From: Lunularia cruciata
Taxonomy: Eukaryota; Streptophyta; Marchantiopsida; Lunulariales; Lunulariaceae
Length of the DNA stretch: 64,000 bases
Direction: 5' to 3'
Assembly: GCA_948567375.1 (NCBI GenBank)
Contig: OX419755.1
Span: 79,750,218 to 79,814,217 of the forward strand
The notes below the pieces were generated by a model. The model did not search any database, had not been told where the DNA came from, and worked only from the letters and a program-made list of their open reading frames with translations. Positions 35,261 to 48,714 of the stretch are shown in pieces (position 1 is the first letter of the stretch; the number at the start of each line of letters is the position of its first letter). The position numbers and the translations under genes were made by a program.

Positions 35261-35744
35261 TGTAAGAACACCCACCCGCTTCCGTAAACCCAAAAGTAGA
35301 CGATCGATGATCGACGGTGTAGGTTATTTCGGAGATAAGAAAAATACTTCAGAGTCGTCCATTCTATACACGAATCTGTACGGATATGCGACGCAGTTGC
35401 AGATGGCCAAAAGATCTTCCTGGGTAGCCACGTGGTGCACTAGGGACCGTCACATCTAGAACATGAGGGAAACATTCGCATGCGGAGGCGAGATTCAGAA
35501 CAGTGGGAAACCAACCGGACAACCTCCCCATTCGCTCCGGCCACTTTGGTGGGGCCCCACACTCGCCCTTCGAAACCGAAGAGCTCCGACTCCTCCACCC
35601 GCGATTGAGAAGCAGGGGCTGCGCTCCCTCTTGATGTTCTTTCTGATTTGTATACAGGAGAATTTGTTGCTGTGCGCTTGCCAATCGTGGAACACATATC
35701 CACATTTATCACCGCGCTTCCCAACTCTACAGCGCAGGGGAGAC

Positions 35745-38700
35745 ATGGCGACGTCCGCTGCTGCTGGTAGTATCCGCTGTTCTGCCGTGAACCTGAGTAC
35801 GGAAACTAGAGCGAGGTATGAGATGAAATCTGTCGTCTCGTTTCAGTATGTAGTAGATTGAGTAGATCTTGTAGGATATGGTGATAAGGAGGAAATGGAT
35901 CGGTGTTTCTGTGGAGAATGTGGAGAGGCGCATTTTATGAATGTGAGACTGGTGTTAAGCTGAGAGAAATTGTGGCGGTGAAATTGTAGGAAGTCTCAAG
36001 TTGGAGCAACGAAAGTAGCATTTGCGCGATTTTCTGGAGGGTGGACTGCAGCGCAATTTCTGAAGATGGTTGGCTCAAATGGCTCCCGGGTGGAGGTTGT
36101 GCAGCTCCCGCACATGCAGGTGGTTCTCTCTGTCTCCAGCCGAGGGCATGTATATTAAATTTTGGAATGCAATGCATGACAGAGTTGTTTCTCGCCGTTA
36201 AAATTGCAGATTGTTGTGAAACAGATAATTACTCTAGAATTTGCGAATTATTTCGGGAACAATCTGCCTTTAACGTCCATACTTCAATTTTGAGGAATTT
36301 ATGCTTCTTGAAACTTTGATTGTTTGGAGCTTATATTCCTCAGAGAAGTGGCTTGTACGCGAATCCATAGTCTAGATTTTCTATTTGTGCCAGGTTCGTG
36401 CAAGTGCCGGTAAAATAGAAGATAAAGAAGTGGAGGAGAAAACCGAGGACTACACAGACACTATGCAGCAGGCAATGGGAACAGGTACGCGCTTCTATAG
36501 TCTTCCTTACTGCTTAGCTGATGAGCGTTGAACTCTTTGCTACGCATGTGAATCAGACTCAGAGATAGATGCTGTCAGCCATAGTATAATATGAATAGCG
36601 TTGTTTACCAGGGGATTCAGTAGTATTACTTCGTTTGCGGATTTTACGTGCTCTTTGTACGCATTCGCAACAGAAATCGTGCTACTTTGACGAGAAAACT
36701 CAAGAGTTGTGGAGAACCTGAAAGCTTTACAATCGAGTATATCTTTGACAAATTTAGAGACTCGAGGGTACAATTGTCTTTGTCGTACGTCAGATGAACA
36801 TGTACTGACCAACGACGTGCATTTTGTGACCAGGTCTCACTTACAGACATGAACTCGGCATGAATTATGCTCATGTCCTACCGGATTTGATCGTTGGTTC
36901 ATGTCTCCAAGTAAGTGACTCGATTTTTCCAACGTTTTCCACTGATAACGTTGGCTAATTTTTCTCTCGAGTAGGAGTTCTGAAAAGTACCGACAGTTCA
37001 GCACATACTGCAGTTTGTATAGAGTGCATATAGAGGCTTGTCTTCTGTTCTCTTTTTGATCCTTCAGCGCATATGGCATTCCCCATAAATTGTCATGTGG
37101 AAACTTGTCTTCTGTCTTGTTTGATCGTGACCAATATCTATTTCTATCGCTTGATTGAAGTCTCCGCCAGATGTGGATAAACTGAAGGAAGCTGGCGTCG
37201 GTACAATATTCTGTTTACAACAGGATCCTGACCTTGCGTATCCTTTTGACCGTTTTTAGGGATCACTTGTAAATGTTGAGCTGACAATAAGTCCTTATGA
37301 TGGAAGGACTTCTTTATCTTATTTCTCGTGCGTTTTCTCTTTAAATTCTGGAAACTGTTCTCAGTCCTCAGGACTTTAGATGGACTGAACTGCTTTACCC
37401 GCTTTACTGCTTTACTGCTTTACCTGCTTTTAGCAATGACAACTCCACAGCGCCGTGGAGTTGTCATTGCCTACATCCTGCACGCTAGCTTTCTCATCTG
37501 TCAACTTCGTAACTTCCTTGACTTTGAGATCAAAGATACTTCTCCGTGGACATTGGTGCTATCATAGCTCATGCGAAGGAGGTCGAAGGAATTGAGCATA
37601 TCAGGGCTCAAATACGGTGAGCTCTCTGAATGCTCTCTTCCACTATCAAGTTATCACCGCGCAGACCAAGCCTGTACTACTTGGCTCTTCTGTTCAGTTT
37701 CATCAAAATGCAATCATCTAAACTTGAAGCCGTCTGGAATCAGGGACTTTGATCCTTATGATTTGCGTCTACGATTACCCACGGTTGTGGCTACGTTGTA
37801 TTCGGCAACAAAGAGGAATGAAGGGACGGCATACGTACATTGTACTGCAGGGCTCGGCAGGGCCCCAGCGGTGGCGGTCAGTTGTTCACTCCCTTCGTAA
37901 CTCGATTTCCTTCATAAATCTTCATTGACGATGTGCTTCACATCATCCAAACATAAGAGGTCAACGTTCGGCAGTTTTTGCTCTTCTGCTTGTGTTCCTC
38001 CCAAGCCAGTCTTCTGGTATCACAATTTGAAAGCAAATTGTTAACCTCATTAAATTTACATGTTAGAATGAGGTGACTATAACTTTTCTCTAGAAATATC
38101 GTACCATCGAGAAAACACCGTGCAATGGTGTCTAACGTACAGTTCTCAGTCACTCCAATCAAGCAGTTGACTAATGATCTAATTAGCAGAACTGATTCTC
38201 CAACAACTTCTAAACTTCCATCTGAACCGTTTGCTTTCATTCAATTTCTTACGGCGGTTTGGCTCTGCAACAGTTGACATACATGTACTGGATTCGTGGG
38301 TACGATCTGTTCGAAGCAAATGCTATGCTACAAGTAAGAGAAACAACCTTTTCACTTCAAACCGTGACAACTGTGTATCCAGCTTTCAAAGATAGAACAC
38401 TTAGCGCGAGAGAAAAAACTAGCATGATTTCAAGTTGTGTCTACTTGATGTACAAGTTGAGACATGTTTCGTGCATACCTGCTGCTTCTTTCAGGCTGAA
38501 TATATGTATGAAGTCTGCTTGAAGCCCTTCAAAAAAATGTCCGGGTTCTCAGAAAAAATACGTTCATACCTCTTGCCGCTGGGGAACCTAGAACTCACTG
38601 TGATGTCTATTTAAGACTGTCTCTTGTTTGGCAGTTAGTGGAGTTCTTACTAGTGTGTTCTCGTAATGAATATGATGTAGAAAGTCCGGACATGCCATCC

Positions 38701-40612
38701 CAAATTGGACTCCATCAAAGCCGCAACTGCTGATCTGGTGAGTCCTATTTCTCGTTCTAACTCTTTCTTGTTTCGGTCTGCAGCCGGTTAAAAGAATCTT
38801 CAGTCGTTTAGGTAGCCCTTCGGACGGACAGAAAAATCTCGATTGGATTGTATGTGCATAGCCTCTTTGGATCTTGGTTCTGTTTATCTCTCAAGAAAGG
38901 AGAGAAGAGTACACGCATAAGATATCATGAAGACAAAGTAGGCGGTTAGTAGTGCGACGGCAGAAGACAACCAGAGGGTTCTGTTCATCTCTCAAGAAAG
39001 GAGAGAAGAATACATGCATAACATCTCATGAAGACAAAATAGGCGGTTTGTTGTTCAGCAAATAGTGCGCCGGCAGAAGACCACCAGAGCAGTTTCTGGT
39101 GACCTGTAGTGGTGCAAGTTGCCCCCCCTCCTCAAGAAGGATGAAGAAGAAATTCCACAGTTCCGTAACGTCCTTCATTCGTCTTGCTTCATAAGTTCCT
39201 ATTGACTTATATATGTCAGTGACAGTCAGTCCTGTCAGATGGGGGTATAGAACCAGGTTGTTTACAACGGGTTCTGTATTCCATCGGACAAACTGCGTGT
39301 GCCCTACTAAGTGGGTTCTGGATCCGCCGTTTTTCGAACGGTTTCTGCTCCCATTGCTCAAATATGTTCCTATTTACTTATATTTCTTGTTGTACTTGCA
39401 GTTGACTGGTAACTCGAAGGAGAAAGTGAAATTATCCTGGTTTAGAGGGGCCAATGAAAGTGTTGAAGTTGCAGGACTGGACGTCGGCTGGTACGAGGTA
39501 ATCCATATTTCACTTCAACCATCTACTAATGTTTCTGATTAGACAGTCCGTGTTCATCAACTCGGTTGCTTAGACATCTAAGCTTTGAGGCTTATGGTAG
39601 CATTTACTAAAACTCTTTTGTATAGTTTCTTGCTCTGACTTTCGTTGTTTCAGAAAGTACCGACTTAAAACACTAATAAACAGTGCTGACTTATCTGATC
39701 ATGGATTTGCCACGTGTTGATTCAGAGAGTTGCGTTCACGAGAAGTTCTGAAGATGGACATTGGCATCTGGAACGAGATTTACCTGTAAGATACTGTCCC
39801 TTGGTTATAATCCACAATTGTGACCCGCCCCTGTCGTTAAAGTTCCCGTTTCTCATGGATTGAGAAGGGGAATCCTCTTCTTGTCGTTTTGTACGTTTTG
39901 CGATTTATGTCTAGTTGCTTTCAAACCTAAGAATGGATGAGATTCTCGTATCTTATTCACGTCCCTCTAGACCATCCTATAGTAGACATCAATATATCTT
40001 ATTTAAAGGGAAACAAAGCTGAAGTTTGCCGTCGAGAGTTGATGTTCCTTTTTCTCTTTTTTTCCCGCTTGAACTCTTAGTACCTCAACTAGGTGCAGCT
40101 ATAGTAGTGGAGCAAATAACATAAATATCGTCTGTTTCCTTCTTTGGCAATCATAGTTCAACTGTTTGGAGAGCCTAAGATCTGTCCCACGTTGTAAACT
40201 TAGGTGGGGAGATATGAGTTCAAGTATATTGTAGACGGTAATTGGTGCACCAACCCAGACACTCCATTGACTCAACCTAACAAGGATGGCCACGTCAACA
40301 ATTATCTCGAGGTACCATTCTACTATCACATACCCTTTCTATGATTGCGTGGTCTTCTACCTCTGGCTTGGTGTATTTCTTGTATCTGTAGTCTTTGAAG
40401 TCTTCGACTTGGAATCTAGCAGAACGTGGCTACCAATGTGTTTACAACGGGTTCTATATTCCGTTACTCAATATGTGGCTACTAAATTTGTGCAGGTGCA
40501 AGGTGATGACGAGAGCTGGAATCTGAGACAACGGATCATGGCAGACGATTTTGTACTTACTGATGACCATCGCCAGATCATCAAGGCAAAGCTGGAGGCG
40601 CTTGCGGAGTAG
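35745..40612 (+). CDS. SEX4: phosphoglucan phosphatase, SEX4 (starch excess 4)-like
   Basis: Dual-specificity phosphatase that removes phosphate from starch glucans in plastids so that amylases can act. Exons are 35745-35815, 36405-36484, 36834-36910, 37161-37237, 37536-37616, 37744-37876, 38274-38333, 38681-38737, 39402-39497, 39726-39785, 40204-40311 and 40496-40612, giving 338 aa. The DSP domain (about 52-212) holds RDFDPYDLR with the general acid D130 and HCTAGLGR with nucleophile C162. CBM48 follows (about 213-300; [30 protein letters not shown]), then a short C-terminal helix. The DSP-then-CBM order is that of SEX4 and differs from LSF1 and LSF2. The exon 1/2 junction is tentative: a better-looking acceptor at 36394 would break the frame, 36405 keeps it. 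The predicted transit peptide is short, so an upstream coding exon is possible. Confidence 0.88.
37433..37470. repeat. 16-bp perfect inverted repeat in SEX4 intron 4
   Basis: GCAATGACAACTCCAC at 37433-37448, a 6-nt spacer AGCGCC, and its exact reverse complement to 37470. It is preceded by a run of short CTGCTTTAC-like repeats (37389-37431). Confidence 0.93.
38878..39091 (+). repeat. 101-bp tandem duplication in SEX4 intron 8
   Basis: Copies start at 38878 and 38979, both with TTCTGTT-ATCTCTCAAGAA and GGCAGAAGAC near the end. The second copy has a ~10-bp insertion. Confidence 0.85.
39220..39400 (-). repeat. GTTC-hairpin repeat copy in SEX4 intron 8
   Basis: On the minus strand this holds GGGAGCAGAAACCGTTCGAAAAACGG followed by a GGATCCAGAACCC-like stretch and an ACAACCTGGTTCTATACCC segment. 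Both parts recur in the MSH3 region (for example 61392-61445 and 63130-63175). The hairpin core is at 39327-39341. Confidence 0.75.
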
Positions 40613-42240
40613 AATTTCCTTACAGCTAGAGATCAATGATTATTTGGATTTAGCGTCAAAGCTGACCCTAGAATTGTTTAGAGCCTGTAAACCCCGAATG
40701 AGGCGTGAAGGTATTTTTCATTTTCGCTTCAAAAGCGTTAGGCATGCAGTCAAAACACATGACAGGCAGTTATATATAGAAATGTAGAGATCCTTAATTT
40801 ATGCTTGCCCACTTCTGTAAAATCATCAAACCTTCAGAAATCTGATGTACACAGAGAAAGAGGATGGGAGCAACTCACTTTTTCTCAAGAGGGAGAGCTC
40901 ATTCCATAATTTTGTACTGGGATAGGGTAATAAAGATGTATAAAAGCTGTGAGTATTCTCTGAACTGGTGTCAGCAAAAATATGTTTTAGTTGTCCTCAA
41001 GTTTTAAAGTATTTAAATGCGCATCTATTGTATCTCTTCGATTCTGAATTGTTTCAGCAGTGAATCGTAATGTATCATCTGCTCACCTTCATCACGTGAT
41101 GTACATGATTGGATCCACGGATACATCGGAAGAGTCTGGAAATCGAGCAGATTACGTCGTAGATAGAAGAGATTGAGCATTTACTGCTGTCTAGATACTG
41201 TATGGATATCATAGTAGTTTCTTCTATTGCCTTATACAGTTAGTATCTTGCCTTTTCAATGTGACTAGACTAATGCATTGATGTGCACTGTGACTAATGA
41301 TCAGGGGTACAGTTGCAATTGCCTTGTGTATTTATCCACTCGCTTAGGGAGGGCTTTCGGATTGCTAACAAGCGAGTTACTCGGAGACCCTTATAATTCA
41401 GGCGACCTATATGATCAAGAAAAGACACCAAGATTGATACTGAAGTTCTTCCGGCCTTCTTTACATTCTTCTCTTCGTGCTGATATCCCAGGCGAGTCCC
41501 TTGTCTTGTCTGACATCATACGCAAAAGATTCATCACCTTCGCTCATCTACGTAGCCTAGGAAATCTCTGTGCAGGGTAGGACTTGGTAGACGTGAGGCT
41601 GACTAGCCTTAGATCACATGTTTGGATTCCTCCACATGAGAATGCTGGGAGGGACGCTTAACGGGAAGGACCTGGCCCCCACCGACCTCGGCATGGAGCC
41701 ACTGTCAGAACTGTGTTTCTCCACAAAACCGAAGTGGCGGTCAGTTTACAGAGGATGTCGTTCCATCAGCCACCTGAATTCAGGCCAGTCAGTGCTTTTC
41801 GCGCAAATTCATAGAAGTCTCAGAAGTACAACAACTGACAGTGTTGGTGAAATAGGCGAGGTTTGCTCAGACAGTCGTGTTTCTGCCCTGTCCAATCAAC
41901 TCACGACATGAAAACTGACGTACTCATCCATGATGACTTAGAAATCTGCATCAACATTAGCTCCTGCTGCTCCGGTTGACCCCTTGTCGTTCTCCAGCTG
42001 ACTCTCCTATCTGCGAAGTAAAGTTGTGCCGTGCAGGCAAGGCACCCCAGTTCTGAACCAACATAGCCCTTTCACTGCTCTGTCCTCAAAACCTTATCCT
42101 CAAACCCTGTAGCTCTACAATTTACGGGACTCTACTAGACTCTGTTCATCGATGGTCAAGGGTCAAGGGTCTAGCTATCGAGAGCAATTCTGTGCAGAGC
42201 CATCAGAATGAGCCACTTTATGTCGTTGATTTATGTTTTT
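40613..42240 (+). other. 3' flank of SEX4 with unassigned ORFs
   Basis: Probably the 3' untranslated region, then intergenic DNA. Open frames at 41278-41580 (100 aa) and 41618-41911 (97 aa) lie close together on the plus strand, but I recognise no domain in either. Confidence 0.4.
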
Positions 42241-45200
42241 ATTTATATTCATTAAAATTTAATATTCTTTATAACTTATTATTTTTCTTGGTTTCTTAGT
42301 CAAAACCTGTAAAGATCTAGATTTGTTCATGTGGTATACTTTTCATGCTTTTAAATTAAAACAATTTAAAAGACTTATGTGACAGCTCTTATCGGCGATC
42401 ATCCAGCAGAAATTTAAGATAATTATATTAATTGTGCATTAAAGAATGCAGGTGAAGACAGATATTATGGATTCCCTAAACAAGAACTCGGTTAGCAGCT
42501 ACTGTCAAAAGACGGGGACGAAAGATACGACGAAGAATTCTTTTTATCCTTAATAACTATTCTGATGTGAGAAATTAAGAGTGAAGATTTGATAAATATT
42601 TGTACTCTCCATTAAACTACAATTTGGATTAGATACTTAGAGGGAATATTATTACACCACTGACAATACAGCTTAAGTCACATGGCACAAATCTGTAATG
42701 GATTTGACCCCAAACATCTTAGTTACATTATGCTCAGTATAGTTGAAACAATAAATTCGTCCTTTATTCTGTAAGTACTTTGTTCAGAGGAAGTTACCAT
42801 TCAAAAGAATCCCATAGAACTTTGTATATGTAACAAATTACAAGTAAGCTTCTCAACTTTCACATTCTTTGGTATATTCAAGTCCCTTATGATAGAACAG
42901 TAGCTTTTATAGAGAATTATTAAAGGGCACGTAAAACTATACCTCTATGCAGTTATTTATTTAATATAAAACTACTTATATGATTAGTGGAAAAGTGCAA
43001 CCGCGTAGAAAAAATGAAGGATGAGAAGACTCCAGCTAAGCCGTACAAGGGCTTATCTACATATCTTCTTTTTCTTCTAAAAAATATGCGTATTTTAAAT
43101 TGGGATATGTAATGGATATTCATGTGATCTCTTTATTGTCTGTCAAAGTCTTTGTCTTTACTCTTTTCTTTTGAAAAAGAATGTGTAGTAGATGACTATT
43201 TTTCAATTAATAAAAGTCTAGATTAATAAAAATAATATTTAATATTATGTTTAATTATCATAAAAATTTGAAGGTTATTTCATACTTATTTAATTTAAAA
43301 TTTTTCCTTGTATAATTTATAGTTATTTTTAGCTTTCTGTAGGTTTATTAAGCATTGCATTGAATTGAAAAGATTCTGGAATTTTCATTTATCTGTAATT
43401 TATATAAATAATTAGAAATAATTTTCCGTGTAAAATTACAAACTAATTTTATATCTTAAAAACAGTCTTGCAACGGAATAATTTGTTGCAAAATCGACGT
43501 ATTACTTGACCATCTCAAATTTCAAAAATCAAATGAGTTAAAGATGATAATTTTATTGAAGTTATCTACTATTATGAAAGAGAAGAAATATGCTTTTAAT
43601 ATAATAAATGTAGGGTATATAGTAAATATTTAGACTCCACATGATATAGTCATTAAGCATGCTCACTTATTTGTCTTACAAATTTAACTTTGAGTTACAT
43701 AAAAGTATTCAACTACATCCCAGGTATTTTACATTTTAGATTCAAGCTAAATTCAGATAAGACTAAATATTGAATATTGTAGTATATAAATTCCGTCTAG
43801 CATGCCTACTCTAAATAAAGTTCAAAAGCAAGAATATGGAGAACAGCTAATATCAAGACATTTTAAAAATCAGGTTCAAATTTACTTTTTCTAAAAATAT
43901 TAATTTATCATGCTAGATTTGAGAGACAAATTATCATTATATATCATTCTATAATACAAATTTAATTATACTATATATTTATTGCTAGTCTCTGCTCTCA
44001 AGTTACCTTTTCATTGTTAGATAAGAGTATCAGTCTTTCTTTTTTCTTTTTTCCTCGTTTTATTCTTCTCTTTCTTTTAAATACTTTTTTTTCTTATTAC
44101 TGTGAAAAGCAAAGAAAAATAACGTATACCTAGTGTTAGAGGTGGAAAATAGGTTCATAAAGAATTATGAGTTGCGATGCTAAATCTGATGAAAGACACA
44201 TAAAACAACAGGATTTGAAAAGTAATTTGTAAATTAACAATTTTATGAAACTTTATCACAACTTTTTTTCTTTGAGCAAGGTCTCTTTATGTAAAACATA
44301 CTTCTCCTTGATTATAAACGAAAGAACTAAGGTGCATATACAATTTATTGCAAAATTTGTAAAAAATAAGTAAATTTATTTTATTTATTTTGTTAGATAA
44401 AATTAAGCTTTCATATATATTTTTAAGAGTATATGCATAATTATAAAAAATAACTGAATTTAATGTAATTAATTTGATTAATTAAAATAAATATTTCATA
44501 TATGTTTTTAAGATTGTATACCTTCTACTAAAATGATGATCTAAATTGATAAAATTGATCATATTTGGTTATTATTACTTTTATTCTTTGAGCAAAGAAA
44601 TAAAGCTTCATCATACCTTCTACTAAAACTGATGATCTAAATTGATAAATTTTATTATGTATAAAATTGATCATATTTGGTAATTATTCATTTTATTCTT
44701 TGAGCAAAGAAGAATAAATAAAGCTTCATCATAATAAAATTTAATTTTAATTTATTTTAAACAATTTCAAGATGAGAAATAAGTAAAATTAATACAATTT
44801 CTAGCTTAACTCGATTCACTAGATTTTTAAATTTTTAAATAGCACATATTATGTTCATCATTTATATTACATAATCTGACTTAAGTGTATTGTATAAAAT
44901 GGAAAGGTAAAAAAAGACATAAATGATTTTAAACATCTAAAGAAATTTTTTTTTAACTATAATACAATTTACAATCAAAAAACATGAAAGATAAATAATA
45001 CCTTGATGAGAATCAAGTTTTCATTAGAATATTATCCTCTAACTTAAACTAGTACACAACTTTAGAATATACAATTCAGGTTAAGAGAATCAATATAAAA
45101 CTTTTGGGAGTTCACAACTTGAGAGTATACAATCTAGATTAGAGAAAAGCAATACAGGACTTTGGATTTGGAAGCTGGATCCTCATTGCATGATGCCATC

Positions 45201-45500
45201 ATTGGAGGATCAAGTCATTGGACTAACTCACCAGCAGCTGCTAGCATGGATATCTATAATCGTATCATCTGAATTTTGAGACTCGAAGGCTGTTAGCCAC
45301 TATCAAATCTGCTCGAAAATGTTGGTATAGTCATATTGATGTTAGTTTCGGAACTCGGAAGCTATTAGTCTGATGTTCACTGTTCAACAAAACAATGACT
45401 CGGATACTACGCTTCTCTCCTATCTTGTCATATGACTTCTTCCTTCTTTGTAATTCATTCTGTTCAATTCAATTCAATTCAACTGATTCGATTGTGCAGG
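42241..45500. other. AT-rich intergenic DNA
   Basis: About 3.2 kb with no gene. Contains a dispersed-repeat copy at 42991-43056, a 95-bp tandem duplication at 44519-44733 and a TTCAA microsatellite near 45462-45485. Confidence 0.6.
44519..44733 (+). repeat. 95-bp tandem duplication
   Basis: Copies begin at 44519 and 44614 with TACCTTCTACTAAAA and include ATTCTTTGAGCAAAGAA and AAAGCTTCATCAT. The second carries small insertions. Confidence 0.85.
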
Positions 45501-46807
45501 CTACTAGTAGAGTTGATCTTCCAGTATAACTGAGACAGTCGTGTAAACATGAATCGCATGTTTTGGCTGTGTTGAGTCGTTACGCAGATGTGATCAAGAA
45601 CCACGCGTACAGCTGCTGAGCTAAGTACAAAAATTACCAAGTGATATTATCAATCAAGTAAAAAGTAAAGTTGTCAAGTATCTGCTGGCGCTCGATCTCT
45701 AGGACAGAAAACGCATGATGAGGCAATTACCTAACTCAAAACAGCAGAGACAAGAATAGACTCCAGTAGAGATTCCGCAGATTTCTTGTCAGAGAGAACT
45801 AAGCTACACCAAAATTGCTTGGATGGATACGTTAATGAGATATACAGTACTGTGGTAGCCAGCAGAATGTCCCCGGAGCCGAAGTGCAGACGCATTAAAG
45901 CGAATGTGACATAGGTGAATTACTATTCTGCCTTCAGGTCAGACCGGCATGACAATGAACCCAGAACTTTGGATCCTTCTTCACTATTGACTGTGTCAGC
46001 ACGACCAGAGGACTCCAACATGCCTATTCCAATTATTGCCCACGTACGGACTTGTGGAATCTGACATGATGTGCCATGTTGTAATGGTTGGTACGACCCT
46101 TCCCTCATACTTCAAGCCCCACCAGGAAAAGGAGAAAAGGCGACCGCGTAGGAAAAACGAAGGATGGGAAGACCCCATCAAGCCGTACAAGGGAGAGACA
46201 AAAAAGGTAACATGGGGCTAAGCCCCAACAGGAAAAGGCGAGAGAAGAAACTTCATGATATTACTTAAGAGGGTGACAGATCAGACGTAACCCCGAACGC
46301 AGGTGTGGAGTAAAAGGCGAGCGCTGGCACAGTGCTACAAATAAAAGTACAATCGATATAACCCTTGTTTGACGGCACTCTGAATCAGATTGAACTGCGA
46401 GCGAGGAGAAATAGTACAGTGGAGTGTCTAAAACGAAATCCCCTTTACAAAATTGGATTATATACAAATTTGCGACGGTAACATGATCCAAGATATTGGT
46501 GGAAGTAGAGGTCAGCTATGCTGTGGAGTAAGAATCCCACCATACACAGCTAAGCTGACGACAATTTTGCCTATGAGACGACATCCTACATCACAATCTT
46601 TTGTCGAGTGGGCAAATGCTGGAAGGCAGGCAGTTTTCCATTTCCTTGCAGAGGAGCGAGTGAGGCCAAGAAAAAAATAGAGTAATGGACATAGTCAAGT
46701 GAGCTACTAGAATTTTCAGATGTGCATGTTCGTGAGGGTGTGTCTCCATCTAGCTCTCTACTTCTCCATTCATGTCCCATAGCTTCAAATAGACCGAAAG
46801 TCTGACT
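45501..46807. other. 3' flank of elongin C
   Basis: No gene recognised. Contains a dispersed-repeat copy (46128-46225) followed by a GGGGCTAAGCCCC hairpin. Short ORFs here are not convincing. Confidence 0.5.
46128..46225 (+). repeat. dispersed ~80-100 bp repeat, plus-strand copy
   Basis: Core GACCGCGTAGGAAAAACGAA, GGATGGGAAGACCCCATCAA, GCCGTACAAGGG and an end near ATGGGGCTAAGCCCC. Related copies: 42991-43056 (plus), 48715-48810 and 48953-49045 (both minus). Confidence 0.85.
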
Positions 46808-47970
46808 TCAAGTGTGCAGATAATTTGCTGCCATCATGAGCTCGAGGGTGATTTCTGGCTCAATGTGGAACTCGGTCTCCTTGCCACTGCAAACAAAAAC
46901 ATCACAGGGGCATTATACATTGTAAGGTGTGCTAGCGGAAATACGTCCATTATTCTCTCAAAACGGAAACCTGACAACATGTTGAAAAATTCAACTGTGA
47001 GCAATCCGTGGGCCCTTAGTACGAACTCAAGACTAGTAGAGACGAGAACATACCTCGCAAACTGCAGAGACCAGTAGAAATACTGGCAAACTTTCTCCAG
47101 GATTGGCGTGCTGATTTCAGGAAACCTCACCTCACCGAGCTCGGTTTCAGTAAAGCTCCCTGTGACACAAGCTCAAACGTTATTCTCGCTTCCCAAGACT
47201 GGCAAAGACCTTTGAGAGAAACTGAATGAAACATCTCAATTAACAATTGAGATTTCAGTTATTTCAGTAGGAGTGATTGAAGAGAACCAGTGCTATTCAA
47301 TCAGATGAAGTTATACTCTCGTAGCGACTTCGCACATAATAACAGATAAAGTGTAAGTGGTACATTAGACCTATCAGGAAATTAAACTGCAAGCGTAAAA
47401 CCATCCCTACGTAGTCGAGAACGGCACTTAAGGGAGTCTTCAAAGTCCCCTTGTCAGTTCAGTGTTCAAGTTCGGTTCATGTGTACGAAGAAAGCACATT
47501 TTGCAGACAACCTACAAACCAATGACAAAATTTCAATAACAAAGATCTCTTTCAGGGTATACCCATACTGACCACTCGATTGAGGGAGATGTAGAAATCT
47601 TCGATAGATCTGGATAGAGACTACTATTACCCTGCTAAAGCAACTGTCAAGCAATCGGTACAGGTAGGTCTAACGCACTTCGAAAACCTACCGACAATTT
47701 GAAAACAAGCAAAAGGGCATAGAAACATGCACCGGGGAAAAAAGAAAAAAAGGTTTTCTCCAACTATTCCCGCAATCACTTCCATTAACTAGCCGAACAC
47801 AACCGCAATGGAAGGGTCCGCATCCTGCAAGAGAGAGGGAAAAGCCCAGAAGAAGTACCGGAAGACGTCAACATGTTCTTAAGCGTGTTCGAAACGAGGG
47901 CAGCCCTGCGGTCGATGACGAATTCGAAGCCCTCAGCACTGATAAGCTTCACAGTGTCTTCCTTCCTCAT
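46808..47970 (-). CDS. ELC: elongin C
   Basis: Small BTB/SKP1-fold adaptor; with elongin B it links BC-box substrate receptors to cullin ubiquitin ligases and takes part in transcription elongation complexes. Three exons on the minus strand, 47970-47859, 47159-47054 and 46886-46808, with GT-AG junctions and continuous phase, give 98 aa; the family is normally about 96-112. Motifs are MRKEDTVKLISAEGFEFVIDR at the start, FPEISTPILEKVCQYFYW in exon 2 and EFHIEPEITLELMMAANYLHT at the end. The frame is open 10 codons upstream to another ATG, but the family N-terminus begins at the chosen one. No catalytic residues are expected. Intron 1 is 699 bp and intron 2 is 167 bp. It is bracketed by inverted repeat copies. 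Confidence 0.93.
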
Positions 47971-48300
47971 CTTGCAAACAAGCAACCACAAGAAGTACAC
48001 TCACAATCTCCTCCTCTTCTTCCTCTCCACTTCCAATTCCTCCCGAGTCCAAATTGCTCCGCTCGAGCGACAGACGGATTGCTTCACACACGTTCTATTC
48101 CTCTCTCTCTCTCTCTCTCTCTCACCACTACTTACCGCGAGCAGACAGAAACAACGAGCGAAGAATGAATGAATGGTTGAATGAGCTGAAGACGACAGAG
48201 AAGAGGATAGATAAGAACTGAAAGAAAGAAAGTTCGCACGCTTGTAAAAGTCACTGTTCGGTAGCTCCATCTTCTTCTCCTCCTATACTACTGTACCGTT
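47971..48300 (-). promoter_or_regulatory. leader and promoter side of elongin C, with a (CT)n tract
   Basis: A 23-nt CT repeat at 48101-48123 (GA on the coding strand) lies about 130 bp upstream of the start codon, typical of plant core-promoter or leader sequence. An 89-codon upstream frame (48270-48001) is rich in Ser and Arg because of this repeat and is not a likely gene. Confidence 0.55.
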
Positions 48301-48714
48301 CTACTACTGTGGTCGATCTCATCTCTACCCGGTTCATTCGGCAACGACTATACTCTTATCCGTATTTAATGTGGATCTCTAACAGTACGATTCACACTAA
48401 TTACTGTTTTGTGAAAAATTACGCGCTTAAATATTAATTAAGATTATGAACTAAAATCTTATTCTTTCAAAGAATTCTCTTTTATTACAGCAGCATTATT
48501 CGATTATAACTATATTGATTGTTATTTCAGTGCGCTATATTATTTAAATTCAAATGGAATTTTAAAATTATCATGACACAGCGAAATTCAAAAAATTCAA
48601 AATTATGGATTTATATTAATTATTTCACCTTTTTAATAGAGGTTCCTAATTTCAATTGACAGTGAAGCAATAATTAGAGGAAACCACTCCAGAAATCACA
48701 TTTAAATACTGGTG

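Noticed and set aside
47968..48005. 34-nt intron with GTGAGT and CAAG just before the elongin C start
   Set aside because: Too short for a plant spliceosomal intron; it lies in the leader and is not needed for the coding frame.
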